Positions 52,570-64,000 of a stretch of 64,000 nt of DNA are shown in pieces. This stretch comes from Ricinus communis (Eukaryota > Streptophyta > Magnoliopsida > Malpighiales > Euphorbiaceae). Numbering within the stretch: the first letter of the stretch is position 1; every line of letters starts with the position of its first letter. Location of the stretch: contig NC_063263.1 in NCBI RefSeq assembly GCF_019578655.1, forward strand, positions 4,188,501 to 4,252,500, read 5' to 3'. The notes below the pieces were generated by a model. The model searched no databases, was not told the DNA's origin, and saw only the letters and a program-made list of their open reading frames with translations. Both the position numbers and the translations under genes were made by a program.

Positions 52570-55500
52570 ATGACCTTAACAAGACATGACTACCTTTTGG
52601 TTACCGCCCTTTTCTCTTTACTGTTTTCTTTGGCGGTAGCTGACAAGGATAAGTCTCAAACTGTGAGTTATGATGGAAGGTCCTTGATTGTCAACGGCAA
52701 AAGAGAGCTTCTTTTCTCTGGCTCCATTCATTACCCTCGTAGTACTCCTGATGTAATGCATAACAGCTTTTTATTCGTTGGTTCTCTGTCCTTTTTGTTC
52801 AATCCTTTTTTAATCATAGAACTGTAAGTGTTGCTTGGAATTGGATGCAGATGTGGCCGGAACTGATTGCAAAGGCCAAGCATGGAGGTTTAAACGTTAT
52901 TCAAACCTATGTTTTTTGGAATATTCACGAGCCTGAGCAGGGCAAGGTATTATTCCCATCATCATTATTATTATCATCCTAGTTGATAATTCAAGAAAAT
53001 GATCTCTAATTTTGGCTTTATCTTTAAAGAAATTAAAAGCTATAATGGTTTTTTTTTTTTTTTTTTGCCTACATCAGAGCTAATTGTACATGCCGTTTTC
53101 GTTGGCACTTTTGCAGTACAATTTTGAAGGAAGATTTGACTTGGTGAAATTCATGAAGATGATTGGAGAGCAGGGTATGTATGCAACTCTCAGGCTTGGG
53201 CCATTCATCCAGGCTGAATGGAACCACGGGTATGATTCTACTTCTTGCCTTCTTTCCCTTACTTGAATATTGCTTTAGCTTAAGAATTTCTTGCCATTTC
53301 TCTACTCTTCTTCCTGTATGTCAATTCTTCTTTCTTGATCTCAACTTGCAGTGGACTCCCATATTGGTTAAGAGAGGTTCCGGACATCATCTTCCGTTCT
53401 TACAATGAACAATTCATGGTAGCTCATCGGAATCTCTGTACAGATTTTCTGGTAATAGTTGAAGTAGATTATGTGACCAAAACTTAAAACATTTTGCAGC
53501 ACCACATGGAGAAATTCATCAAGATGATAATTAATAAGATGAAAGAAGAGAAGTTATTTGCACCGCAAGGAGGCCCAATTATCTTGGCTCAGGTTTGGTT
53601 CTATTATCCGTTAATCCATTATCCTCACTTACATTTGTTATATTTCTTTCAGTGTTAATTTTTTTTTTTTTTTTTAACTTAACCCGTATTTCTTATCGCT
53701 TTGCAATGCAGATTGAAAATGAGTACAACACTGTCCAACTTGCATATAGAGACCTGGGTCATAAATATGTTCAGTGGGCAGGAAATATGGCTGTGGGTCT
53801 TAATGTAGGTGTACCATGGGTAATGTGCAAGCAGAAGGATGCTCCTGATCCAGTGGTAAGCAGCTATCCCCATTATTCATTCTTCCTTGCTTATCTACTC
53901 TTGAGTACCCAGAACAATCACTCTTTTTTTTCTATGATTATCTTGTGCTTGTGCAGATCAATACTTGCAATGGAAGGCATTGTGGAGATACATTCACAGG
54001 ACCCAATAGGCCAGACAAGCCTTCTCTCTGGACTGAGAACTGGACTGCTCAGTAAGTATAAGTTTTCATATTTTTCTTGTGTCATTCTTTTTTAGGTCTA
54101 TCTAGAGGCATTTCTAGCCAAACAATCTCTGGCCCAAAATCAGACAAATACAAGGAATCAAACAACTCCAATAGAATAGCAAAAAAACATATGATAGATT
54201 AACATTGCTCAATTAAAAATGACATGCTTGGCTTCATGTTAATTCTAGCAGATTTTTCTAATGTATGTTATGAAAAACTTCAGGTTTAGAGTATTTGGAG
54301 ATCCACCTTCTCAAAGAGCAGCAGAAGATTCCGCGTTTTCAGTTGCCCGCTGGTTCTCCAAGAATGGATCTCTAGTCAATTACTATATGGTAGGAAAATA
54401 CTCAAGCCTTTTCTAATGTATCTGCTGATATAATGCATACTAATCGCATTTAATCATTGCATGCAGTACCATGGCGGGACGAACTTCGACAGAACTGCTG
54501 CATCCTTCGTAACAACTCGCTACTATGATGAAGCTCCTCTTGATGAATATGGTAGGAGGAATGACATCTCAATCTCACATACTAAGGGAGAAGGGACTAA
54601 TGTCCTTCTAGACAATTAATTTAAGCTTTTCTTTTTTCTCATGTGTTGCAGGTTTGCAGAGGCAACCAAAATATGGTCATCTCAAGGACTTGCATAGGGC
54701 TTTAAGACTGGCCAAGAAGGCTTTGCTTTGGGGCACTCCTGGTGTTCAGAAATTGGGTGAAGATCAGGAGGTAACTGTCTCTACTATTTAATATATGTAA
54801 ATGTGTGAGATTAGTTACTTGCACTCAAGCAGTTCCACCTTGCAGGCTCGGTTCTATGAGCAACCTGGATCAAAACTCTGTGCTGCTTTCTTGACCAACA
54901 ACGACAGTAGAAGTGGACAGACTGTTGAGTTTAGGGGTCGGGAATATCACCTGCCACCACGTTCCATTAGCGTTCTCCCTGATTGCAAGACTGTAGTTTA
55001 TAATACCATGACGGTACTTTCTAATCAAGAGTTCATTTTCTGCATTGATTTGATTTTAGTTCCAATTGAGACAAGGAAAGGGTAAGTATATGTTATTCTT
55101 GGCTATATGGAACAGATTGTGTCACAACACAATGCAAGGAATTTTGAAAAATCAAAGAAAGCAAACAAGAAACTTAAATGGGAGATGGCTCCAGAAGTCA
55201 TTCCTACCCAACTTAAAGTAACATCAAAAGTCCCAATGGAACTCTACGGCTTGACCAAAGATGTCACTGACTATGCTTGGTACACCACAGTGTAAGTCTA
55301 GTATTTGATCATATATATGATCAACCTCACAGTCTCTATATCATCTGCTCAAGAAATGATAAAATAAAGTTACTGAAATCTGATGTGTTTCTGTTATTGT
55401 CATTGTCATTCCAGCATAGTATTAAGTTCCCGGGACTTGTCTTTGCGAAAGGACATTCGCCCAGTTTTAAGGGTTGCAAGTCTTGGCCATGCAATGATTG

Positions 55501-57162
55501 CTTTTGTGAATGGCGAATTTATAGGTAAGCATGACCCATTCATTTAAACCCGCATTAACCAATTTCAGATTGCAATTCTTAGAAGCATTGTGTATATTTA
55601 GCTAATCATGCCAATTATTTATATATAGGATCGGCACATGGCAGCCAAATTGAGAAGAGCTTTGTCCTTCAGAAACCTGTAACATTGAAGCCAGGGGTTA
55701 ACACTATTACACTCCTGGGTTCTCTTGTTGGACTCCCTGTAAGAAAGCTATCAGAACAACCCGTATTAAGTTTTCAGGTTTTTGATGATGAATTCTATAG
55801 CTGACACTTTGACACTGATGGTGCATTTCTCTTTAACAATGAAAGGATAGCGGAGCCTACATGGAGCATAGATATGCAGGGCCTAGAGGGGTAACAATCC
55901 TGGGTTTGAACACTGGAACACTGGATTTGTCATCAAACGGTTGGGGGCATGAGGTGTCTATGAACTTAACATGCAAAATGAATATATTTAATTAAGACTT
56001 CTTGTAAAGAAATTTTCCAATTTAACAATACTGTACAAGTGACATGGTTTCTACCTTGTAGGTCGGTTTGACTGGAGAGAGAGATAAACGGTACAGTGAG
56101 GAAGGAGCACAGAAGGTATCATGGCAAGATGTGCCAAATGGAGAAGGCCCTCCTATAACATGGTACAAGGTAATAATAAGGTCATATCTTGTCAGTAATA
56201 AAACCCTTCAAATCCGGCACTACCAGATAAGGAATCACATACTAAATTATTAGCTTAATGACACTGAGAAACAGCTAAATTCCTGATATGATGCATAAGA
56301 ATCATCTATGGGTACTCAAAATAGTCCTTGTGATTTCTTGGGTGCAGTCTTATTTTGATGAACCTGAAGGAAACAATCCCGTTGTGGTCCGTATGACCGG
56401 TATGAAAAAGGGTATGGTTTGGATCAACGGCCAAAGCATCGGCCGTTACTGGATGTCTTACCTCTCCCCTCTTGGGGAAACTACACAAGCTGAGTAAGTG
56501 AAATCAACTGCTTTACTAAATTCATGCATGAAAAGATCTTTAAGAAATTTATTTTCACAAAAAAAAAACTGGTTTTTCCTTTCTTTTCTAAATATGCCTT
56601 GTCCAAAACTAGGTATCATATCCCAAGATCATATCTAAAGCCAAAAGATAACCTGATAATAGTGATGGAGGAGGAGCCAGCTAACCCTGATAAAATTGAG
56701 ATTCTACTTGTGAATAGAGATACAATCTGTAGTTACATTACAGAGTATCATCCACCAAATGTCAAATCATGGGCAAGGAAGAATAATAAATTTAGACCTG
56801 TAGTGGACGATGCGCGACCAGCAGCTCACCTCAAGTGTCCAAACCATAAGAAGATTGTCTCGGTCGAGTTTGCCAGCTGGGGCGATCCTTATGGTTCTTG
56901 TGGATCTTTTGCTCTTGGAAACTGCACTTCTTCTGTTTCCGAGCAAGTTGTTGAACAGGTATCATCTTTCTGTGTCCTTTTCTTTTCTAACCTGACACAA
57001 GAACCATACAATATTAATATGTTATTTCTACATGAAATTGTGTAGTATTGCTTGGGAAAAGCTGCTTGTGACATTCCCATTGAGAGAGACCTCTTTGACA
57101 AGAATCATGATGCTTGCCCAGATATTAAGAAGACACTCGCCGTTCAGGTGAAGTGCGGCTAG
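52570..57162 (+). CDS. BGAL: Beta-galactosidase, GH35, with C-terminal SUEL lectin domain
   Basis: A complete gene of 19 exons: 52570-52752, 52851-52946, 53117-53229, 53352-53418, 53500-53592, 53712-53855, 53957-54051, 54284-54389, 54467-54551, 54652-54770, 54846-55013, 55116-55291, 55415-55524, 55629-55738, 55846-55953, 56062-56169, 56348-56493, 56613-56958 and 57046-57162. Total 2490 nt, 829 aa, all GT-AG. Residues 1-24 form a signal peptide, so the enzyme is secreted; the family removes beta-galactosyl residues from cell-wall pectin and arabinogalactan. The GH35 core has [23 protein letters not shown] with acid/base Glu188, and LWTENWT with nucleophile Glu259. A Cys-rich SUEL/galactose-binding lectin domain occupies about 748-829. 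The clade with [20 protein letters not shown] and [14 protein letters not shown] resembles Arabidopsis BGAL11/13/14. Unusual: residue 307 is Asp in NFDRT, where plant enzymes normally have NFGRT. Confidence 0.95.
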
Positions 57163-57595
57163 AAGAATTTAGAGATCCATGAGAAAGATCTTTAAGGTGT
57201 TTGTGATCATGGGTTTGAAGAACCTGGTAGATTATAGAATTCTTGTGCTTAAATTTTATGTCCCTACAAGATGTTCAAGCTCATGTTTGTATTCACCTTT
57301 CTCTTATGCAAGAGTCTCTTATTAAAGTAAGAATTTGACTTTTTTCTTTTTCCTTCCCCAGGTAGTGAGCTTATTCTTAGAACTTTTTGTCATTTCTTTA
57401 ATCTTTCTGATTGTAATTCTAGTGACAGCTTCAGCTTTAAATTTGTTAAAATTCTTTGTGGTTAATATTCATTTCTTATCAACTCAAGTTTTTGGCAGTA
57501 TCATGGTAAGCAAACAAAGCTCTTGGTAAAATCAGAAATATATAGGTTATTTAAACATCTTGCTTCACACCGATACTTTTACCCACTAGGACAGA
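57163..57595 (+). other. Beta-galactosidase 3' flank
   Basis: Likely contains the 3' UTR; no clean poly(A) signal could be chosen. A hydrophobic 64-codon frame at 57335-57529 is T-rich chance sequence. Confidence 0.35.
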
Positions 57596-58057
57596 TGTCA
57601 AGGACCAAGAGGATGCCAAGTCAGCATTGCCAGCTCAGCCTTTAGACAAGTCAGCATAGCTAGAGCTGCCGTTAGAAATTCTAACGGTTAAATAGCAGAT
57701 ATTTTCGTGTTGTTCTTTAGCTAGTTTTTATTTGGCAGTCATTGCATATTCCTTTGTTTATTGTATTTCTTTTTATTTTTGTCTTCTTGTTGGTTGTTAT
57801 TTCATTTTGTCGAGGTCATCTTATTCTAGAATGTTTCTAGATGGTGATTGGAGCCTCTGAATAATGGTAGGAAAATCATCTTTGTATTTGGTGAAGAATT
57901 ATCAATACAAACCTACTATTTCCTTTCTTTCCTTCTCTTTCGTTTTCTTCTTCTTCTCTACTTATTCTGTGCTTTAATGGTAGTACACTGCCATTGTTCT
58001 TTCTGTTATTCTGCTGCCTAGTATACTGAGCACAGGTAATAAACCAGGTGCATGACA
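57596..58057 (+). mobile_element. Retrotransposon LTR (5' type)
   Basis: A 462-bp unit beginning TGTCAAGG and ending GTGCATGACA, so its ends are the inverted pentamers TGTCA/TGACA with canonical TG...CA. A possible poly(A) signal AATAAA lies at about 58039. It is followed after three bases by a tRNA-Met primer-binding site. Only about 180 bp of possible internal sequence follows and no second LTR was seen, so it is a truncated insertion. It starts 434 bp after the beta-galactosidase stop. Confidence 0.75.
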
Positions 58058-58060
58058 GTT

Positions 58061-58072
58061 TGGTATCAGAGC
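58061..58072 (+). other. tRNA-Met primer-binding site
   Basis: TGGTATCAGAGC, the exact complement of the initiator tRNA-Met 3' end used by many plant retroelements, in the correct place just after the LTR. Confidence 0.85.
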
Positions 58073-58900
58073 ACTCTGATCTAGAAACCACCCTTGCTAC
58101 TTACAGCGAGTCGACCAGCAATCGCACAAAGGCCTGATTGTGGGTACGAAGGGTGACTCTTTTTTTGCAATTGGAATTTGAAAGCACCAAGATAGGCTGC
58201 TTGGACTGCTAATTATTGATGAATGAGGTTCTAGCCATGTCGATTTTATTAGGTAAAAGTTATAACTGAGATTCTATTGTAAAGAGAAATTCTTGCCTAA
58301 TGTTTAGAATTTTTTGCTATAATTCATGGTGGAATGATGGTAAGGATACACTGAAGCAGTAGAAGAAAGGTTGTGAGTATTTTGAACGGCAACGAATAGT
58401 GGTTCCCTAAGTAAGCAGCCCATTATAAATGAATTGCATCTGGAAGAATTACAAGGGTGAACATTTAATTTAAAACTTATATTCAACATGCTCAATTACT
58501 GAATTTTTAATTTTTTTTTTAAAGTGACTATTATAACCTAATATATTCTTAATTTTATAATTACAAATTAAAAATTCTAAACTCTTAAAAATTTATAATC
58601 ACCCACAATTTGCCTCAACTCTTAAATTTCATAGTCACAAATCACCCAACTAAAGTTGATATATTCAATTATCTTATATAAATAAAAAGGCAAAATCCAT
58701 TACTAAGCTTTTAAACTTTTTAATTTGTTCTATTGAACTCTTAAACTTTTAGCATTGTGACAAAGCATCTAGGCTAACACTCTCAAACTCTCTTATTTTT
58801 ATCTTAACCACCAACTATAGCACCTTCTCTTGTAGATTTCCAATCAAAAACTCTAGCTTCACTTTCAGTTTTAATTTCTTGACCTTCCCATTTCTGTTCT

Positions 58901-59590
58901 TGTGACAGCCTGGTCTGGAGAAGCGGTCTGACGAGGGCGAGAAGTGGACGCCGGGGCAAAGATAAGATGCCTGGACAAGGAGCGGCTCCCGGCAGGCTTT
59001 TAGGATGGCAGACTCTAAGTTACGGAGGTACATGAATGAATCGAATTATACATCGAAATGGGGTGGGAATGGCTTATAACATATATGTAAAGAGTTGAAA
59101 CTCATCACATGAGGTGTTTTTTGGTTGTTTGGTCGTGGAGTTATAGGAACTTCAAAGTTAAATGTGCTTGGTTCAGAAAAATTTCAGGATGGGAGACCTT
59201 CTGAGAAGTTCTCGAACCTGCCACAGGAACAAAACCGTGAGGCTAGTAGGGACCAAAGCAGATAATCTCTCATGTGATCTGGTTTCAGACTGTTACAAAT
59301 GATATCAAAGCAGGACCCCTCTAATAGATGTGTGGTTCTAGGACGAACTAGGCGGAAGCTGGTAGCCATGTGACAGCCTAGCCTGGAGAAGCAATCCGAC
59401 AAGGGCGGAAAGTGGATACCGGGGCAAAGATAAGATGCCTCGACAAGGAGCGGCTCCTGGCAGACTTCTAGGATGGCAGCACTATAAGGTATGAGAGTAC
59501 ATGAATGAATCGAATTACACATCAAAATGGGGCAGGAATAATTGATAACATATATGTAAAGAGTTGAAACTAATCACATAAGGCACTTTC
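58901..59590 (+). mobile_element. Cassandra-type TRIM retrotransposon
   Basis: The first LTR spans 58901-59297 (TGTGACAGCC...CTGTTACA, 397 bp). After two bases comes a degenerate tRNA-Met primer site TGATATCAAAGC (59300-59311; 10 of 12 match). A second LTR copy starts with the same TGTGACAGCCT at 59369, so the internal part is only 71 bp. The second LTR resembles the first (about 85% by eye) for roughly 215 bp and is then truncated, near 59585. LTRs with embedded 5S-rRNA-like sequence and a tiny non-coding interior define Cassandra elements. It has no coding capacity and depended on enzymes from other elements. Confidence 0.82.
59140..59225 (+). other. 5S-rRNA-like segment inside the TRIM LTR
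   Basis: GGAACTTCAAAGTTAAATGT, GTGCTTGG, then AGGATGGGAGACCTTCTGAG and AAGTTCTCG follow the 3' two-thirds of plant 5S rRNA in order, including equivalents of the A box (AGTTAAGCGTGC) and C box (GATGGGTGACCTCCTGGGAA). Several substitutions suggest it no longer makes true 5S RNA. It is annotated as a derived segment, not as an rRNA gene. Confidence 0.8.
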
Positions 59591-61958
59591 CGTTGTACTA
59601 CTACAATAACATCATTTTACTCTTTTTTTGTTAAGCTCATTGTGAAGTCTATGTTACCGAGGGAATAAGAGAAGAAAAATGGGTTCTAGATGCGAAAGAA
59701 ATAAAGGTAGAATTAAGTGAAGCTTAATAGGTGGTCTAGATGGAACCGAGAGAGATAAATAATGAAGAGATAAGAAAACATGAGTCTGCCATTGATAGAT
59801 GCTTGAAAGTAGTCATTTTGGTTTAGAGAGAGAAATGAGAGAAAATGGTTTAGATTTTTTTTTCTACAGGACACCAAAATTATACATTTTACTTATTAGA
59901 TGAGTCAGCAACACTTATTGACTATTCTTTTCTGAAAAAAAAAAAATCCAATCAACAGAAAAACCACTACAAAACTCTACATATAATGGCCAAATTGTAT
60001 TATAGAAAGAAATTTCTATAAAGAAATTATAAGAATTTGTTATAATTTAAAACGTCAAGAAATTTTTTAGATAATTAAGTGAATTTTTTATTGAATTAAT
60101 TAAAAACAGACAAAAAGAAAAATAACAATTGAGAAAAAAAAACATCACTTTATTATTATAAATACAGAACTAGATTTGTAGATCTTAACAAACATTGGGC
60201 AGCAACAGAAATTTTTCTAAATAACAAATATATCTTTATTTGGTTCATACATAATTTACTTTAAAACTTTACCAATTTAGTATTTGATGCTAATTATTTT
60301 TTTAATACAAAACACCTCTCAACTTTTTGTTTTTTATATTTTTCAACTTTTGAATATGTATTTATATATTTTGATTCACTCTCATGTAATTTCTCATATT
60401 ATAAGTGAATAGAAATATAAAATACATTTACAAAGATGAAGATAAAAATAATTAAAAACAAGAATTGAGATATGAAAATAGTCAAAAACAGACATTAAGA
60501 GATGTCATAAATTAAAATAATAGTTGAGAAATATTAAAGGTTAGATAAGTAAAGTTTAGAATAAAAGTCTATATTTTGCCTATTTTTATTATATTACTAT
60601 AGGCAAAAACCATAATTGAATTACTAAGCTTTAACATCTTTTGTAATTAATCCTCGCTTGTTTAAAACGATAGTACTTTACAATTTATTTTGCAGGTGTT
60701 TTATAAATGCTGATAAAATTAAGTGCAAACACTTAATCAATAATGAAATAATAAAAAAGAATTGTAAAAGATATAATTGAGCTCATGAACTTTTAACTTT
60801 TTCTTCTCGGACAATCAATGAAACAAACAAACAACAACAATATAAACAACTACCAAAATCTTTTCTTTTGCTTTGTTGTGTTAGAGATATTTTTAATTTT
60901 CATAAAAAAAAAAAAATCATTCCTTCCCTAAATTAGTTTCAAAAATAACCATAATCCTAAACTTTCAATCTTTCTTTTAAACATCGATCTTCAGCCTAGT
61001 CACAAAATGATGACAAGTTCAGAAGCCCAATTGGATTTTTAGTTTTTCGCTTACCTTTGGTTAATTAAGAAGGCGGAAGAGGCGCCTAGTCACAAAATGG
61101 AAGCCCAGTTGGACTTTTAGTTTTTTTTTCTTACCTAATACTGTATATGAAATTTGATGAATGCTCATCTTTATGGGAATACAGCCCACAGCCCAGATAT
61201 CCATAACCATTCTAGGTTTTCGTTAGTACTCCACTTCTAAATTTTGCCATATCGATGCTAATTGCCAGGCTTTCATTATGTAGCTGCTGTCGTAAGTGCA
61301 ATTAACTATCACCTCATTATTGAAGCAAATAAAAAGGAGCAAATCATGCATGACGTAATGATCAAACCAGCAGAGCAGCAAATAATGAAAACAATAGTTG
61401 AACAAAATAAAATAAATAAATTAACACATTGAAATTAGAAAACATAAATAATAGGATAACTAATATTTAAATCTTTTATTTTCTCATCCCATGTTCCATG
61501 GCATACATGTATATCCTACTAAATATGGGGCAAAAAAACAAAAAACAAAAAAGAACTTCCTATTTATTTACAGGCATTTAGCAGCTGAACAAGCTCTCCA
61601 TATGTTCCCTCTTTACAGCATGAAAATGCGGCAATCCAACCTGACCAAAAATTTCATTAACATTTTAAAAGAACCATGGCAGCAATCTCCATTTTATCCC
61701 GGAAAAGAAAAAAAAAAAAAAATGTAAACTTAAATACGACGCAGTCAACCAGAGACTATTAGCCTGCCAACAAAATCCGAGCAGAGAAGATTCCATGAAA
61801 ACTAAGGAACTGACCTTGATGATACCACTAGTTTATAGGGCCACCAAAAAGAAGCCATTATTGAGCTGAACAGGCGCTACTTCCTATTAATCCAGGAAAA
61901 GAACAATGATCCGGAGTCTTGCGACACAATATACAGCAACCAACCAGTTAGTCAGCAC
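59591..61958. other. Intergenic region upstream of the UPL3 3' end
   Basis: AT-rich sequence without a recognised gene. It includes a duplicated segment at 60994-61137, and the final few hundred bases probably hold the UPL3 3' UTR. A 78-codon plus-strand frame at 61491-61727 has no features. Confidence 0.45.
60994..61137. repeat. Local direct duplication
   Basis: CCTAGTCACAAAATG plus GAAGCCCAATTGGATTTTTA and GTTTTTCGCTTACCT recurs about 90 bp downstream as CCTAGTCACAAAATG, GAAGCCCAGTTGGACTTTTA and TTTTTTCTTACCT, with a 12-bp gap in the second copy. Confidence 0.75.
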
Positions 61959-64000
61959 TCATGACAAATCGAAGGATCCCTGCCCTTCATTGATTGCATA
62001 TAGTAGCTTCGTGTACATTATTTCCTGTTCAAAGCACAAGAATTATCAGCACTAACATGATTCAAGACCACCTAGATAACTTGGAAAAATAATAAAAATA
62101 AGACACCCAATCTGCAAAAATCACCCAATATGGTACCTTGGTGGAGTATGGAGGAAGCTTCAGATAGTTAGCACAGGTCATGACACTAGGCAAGTCATCA
62201 TCCGCTGATTCTGAAGGCCCAGTTCCATTTGTCGCTGCTGCATTCCCTGCAGATGAAGAATGCTGCACCCAGAATTTTGATGGTTAGAAATAGTACATTT
62301 AGGTGCTTTAGACAAAACCCAATGTATTGCTTCATGCACGCATCATCAGAAATGCAACAGAGAGAAAAATCAAAAAGATAAGAAAAGCATAAAAGACTTG
62401 CCCATAATTCAAAAAGAAACAACATAACAAATGAACGTGTGCAGGGACCCCCTATCTATATTTTTAGTGATCAGGACAGTAACAAAGAACTATGCCACAG
62501 TCAACATTAGCTCATATGACATAAAAGGGTCTCCCTAGTGTCGAGGGGGAACCATAAAAATAAAGTAAAATAAAGCACTACATAGTTTATAACAAGAGTT
62601 TATTGTCAAAATATTTACAATTGTCTGAGCGACATAAAGATGAACGTTACCAATACACAACTTATGTAGATAGAAATGCAGCATGAACTTGTAAACATCA
62701 AATTCAATAAAGACAATTAAACCTTGAACATTTTACCATACCTTCCTCACAATGGTTAACTTTGGATTTAATACTGCTAGACCACCAGGAGGTAACCTTG
62801 GTGCACCAGTAACAAATTGGCAGAAGGCACGCTGCTGCTCTGGTGTGAACTCTCCCATGATCTCAAGTAACTATAAACACCAAAGACAGACACCAAATCC
62901 ATCAAACAAGCTCATATGACAAACTTTATGTCGAAAACAATCCCTTTAAAGTCAAGTTCAAAAGTTCATACATTAATGATTGCAGGACTCTTGGCAGTGT
63001 ATCCATGATCAAATTTAATGTGATCAACAAGGGTCTCAGGCTGCATTAGTGTAATAAAAAAGGAAAATCAAATATTCTATGATATCAGATGCAGAGCACA
63101 CAATTGAAAGAAGTAAGAGAATGTAGCTACCTCCCATAACTCCCGACGGCCACAAAGCAAATAGTCCAATTCTTGTGGGGAAAATATTTGTAAGGATGAG
63201 ATGTCAAAAACCTACTTGTTATAAATAAGAATGAAACAAATACAGGAAAGTAAGAATATGACAACCAGAAATCAAATAGCAATACTATATTCAACTAGCT
63301 ATTATTCAGACACCAAATGTATATGCACACAACAACGATCCCGATGTCCCAGACTTCCTAGAACTCTAAATCAGAATAGTCCACTACAAATTATGTGGTT
63401 TAGTGCCTTTCCAATTTTAACTACATGATTGTTCTCTTGATAAAACGTTGTACAGCCCTTCTGCCATCATCCAAATCTAGTATATCATCATAAACTTTCA
63501 GTTTTTCACTAAGACGGCGCTTGCATGGCACACTTTCTGTTTATGTGATACCCTTTTGTGGAGGTGGCTCTAACGCGGCACACCTTCCCCTTTAGCCATG
63601 TAAGCACAGCATCAGCAAAACTGACGGTTTATGCCAAAATACTGAATTTTGACAAGCGACAGACACCACATACAGTGTTCTGTCAAATATAATCACATAC
63701 TCAAGAAAAGTGCTACACTATAGAAATTTCTTTTGAATTTTTTCCTATAAACTACTTGCCTGATTAAACCCAGCTCTAAATGCTTCCATCTGTCGCATAA
63801 TCCCAGACTTCACTGTTGCATCAACCACCAAAGATATGTACTCATCCAAGTTATTTATATCAACCTGATGATTCAAGAAATGAAAAAATAAAATAAAATC
63901 AGAAGGCAAGAAAACACAAAACCATATACGATTCCAAGAAAAAAGGAAATTAATATGTCATGTACAGTTTCATCTCCAGGTTTTAGAATGTAGTCAGGAT
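61959..64000 (-). CDS. UPL3: HECT E3 ubiquitin ligase UPL3/KAKTUS (3' part)
   Basis: The 3' end of a gene that runs off the right edge. Exons on the minus strand are 64000(continuing)-63966, 63864-63760, 63211-63131, 63040-62972, 62870-62742, 62262-62137 and 62024-61959 (TGA). The translated part runs from [11 protein letters not shown] through [49 protein letters not shown] and [20 protein letters not shown] to the end GQGSFDLS. The catalytic cysteine is in [16 protein letters not shown] of the HECT C-lobe, where ubiquitin forms a thioester before transfer. UPL3 controls trichome endoreduplication and hormone responses in Arabidopsis. The intron after the exon ending at 63760 has a GC donor (CAG|GCAAGT) instead of GT; all others are GT-AG. 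UPL4 is the nearest alternative; the sequence fits UPL3 better from memory of the family. Confidence 0.94.

Noticed and set aside
59140..59225. Genuine 5S rRNA gene
   Set aside because: Only the 3' two-thirds are similar, with several substitutions in the promoter boxes, and it sits within an LTR-like repeat.

Overview
The window is nuclear DNA of a dicot plant. It is very AT-rich, its genes are split by many GT-AG introns, and six recognisable plant genes stand as islands in repeat-filled intergenic DNA. The gene families and the type of repeats would fit a rosid such as a Euphorbiaceae species, but that placement is inference and no species marker is present.

Layout. 1-1068 (-): 5' part of a receptor-like cytoplasmic kinase with an N-terminal universal-stress domain. 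1.1-10.2 kb: AT-rich intergenic DNA with a CACTA-like remnant. 10.3-11.1 kb (-): complete class I ubiquitin-conjugating enzyme (4 exons, 148 aa). 12.5-17.0 kb (-): complete ROP/RAC small GTPase (7 exons, 198 aa). 17.3-25.9 kb: transposon debris and AT-rich repeats. 26.0-30.4 kb (-): complete replication factor MCM10 (11 exons, 423 aa). 30.7-34.7 kb: minisatellite, a FAR1-domain fragment and a MITE. 34.7-41.5 kb (-): a nearly full-length endogenous pararetrovirus (Caulimoviridae type) with a decayed polyprotein ORF, an intact second ORF, and a recognisable promoter with tandem repeats and a poly(A) signal. 41.7-45.9 kb: a tRNA-derived SINE, MITEs and a degenerate tandem array. 46.1-52.0 kb: nested LTR-retrotransposon material, with two copies of one repeat that differ in the number of internal units. 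52.6-57.2 kb (+): complete GH35 beta-galactosidase with a C-terminal SUEL lectin domain (19 exons, 829 aa). 57.6-59.6 kb: an LTR with a tRNA-Met primer site, followed by a Cassandra-type TRIM element whose LTR carries 5S-rRNA-like sequence. 61.96-64.0 kb (-): 3' end of the HECT ubiquitin ligase UPL3 (KAKTUS).

The genes do not form a pathway. Two act in ubiquitin transfer (E2 and HECT E3), one in GTPase signalling, one in kinase signalling, one in DNA replication and one in cell-wall galactan metabolism. Exon structures were built by hand from splice signals and reading-frame continuity. For the four genes with both ends inside the window (UBC, ROP, MCM10, BGAL) the summed exon lengths give an intact frame of the expected family size. 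The most unusual content is the repeat fraction, above all the pararetrovirus and the 5S-bearing TRIM.
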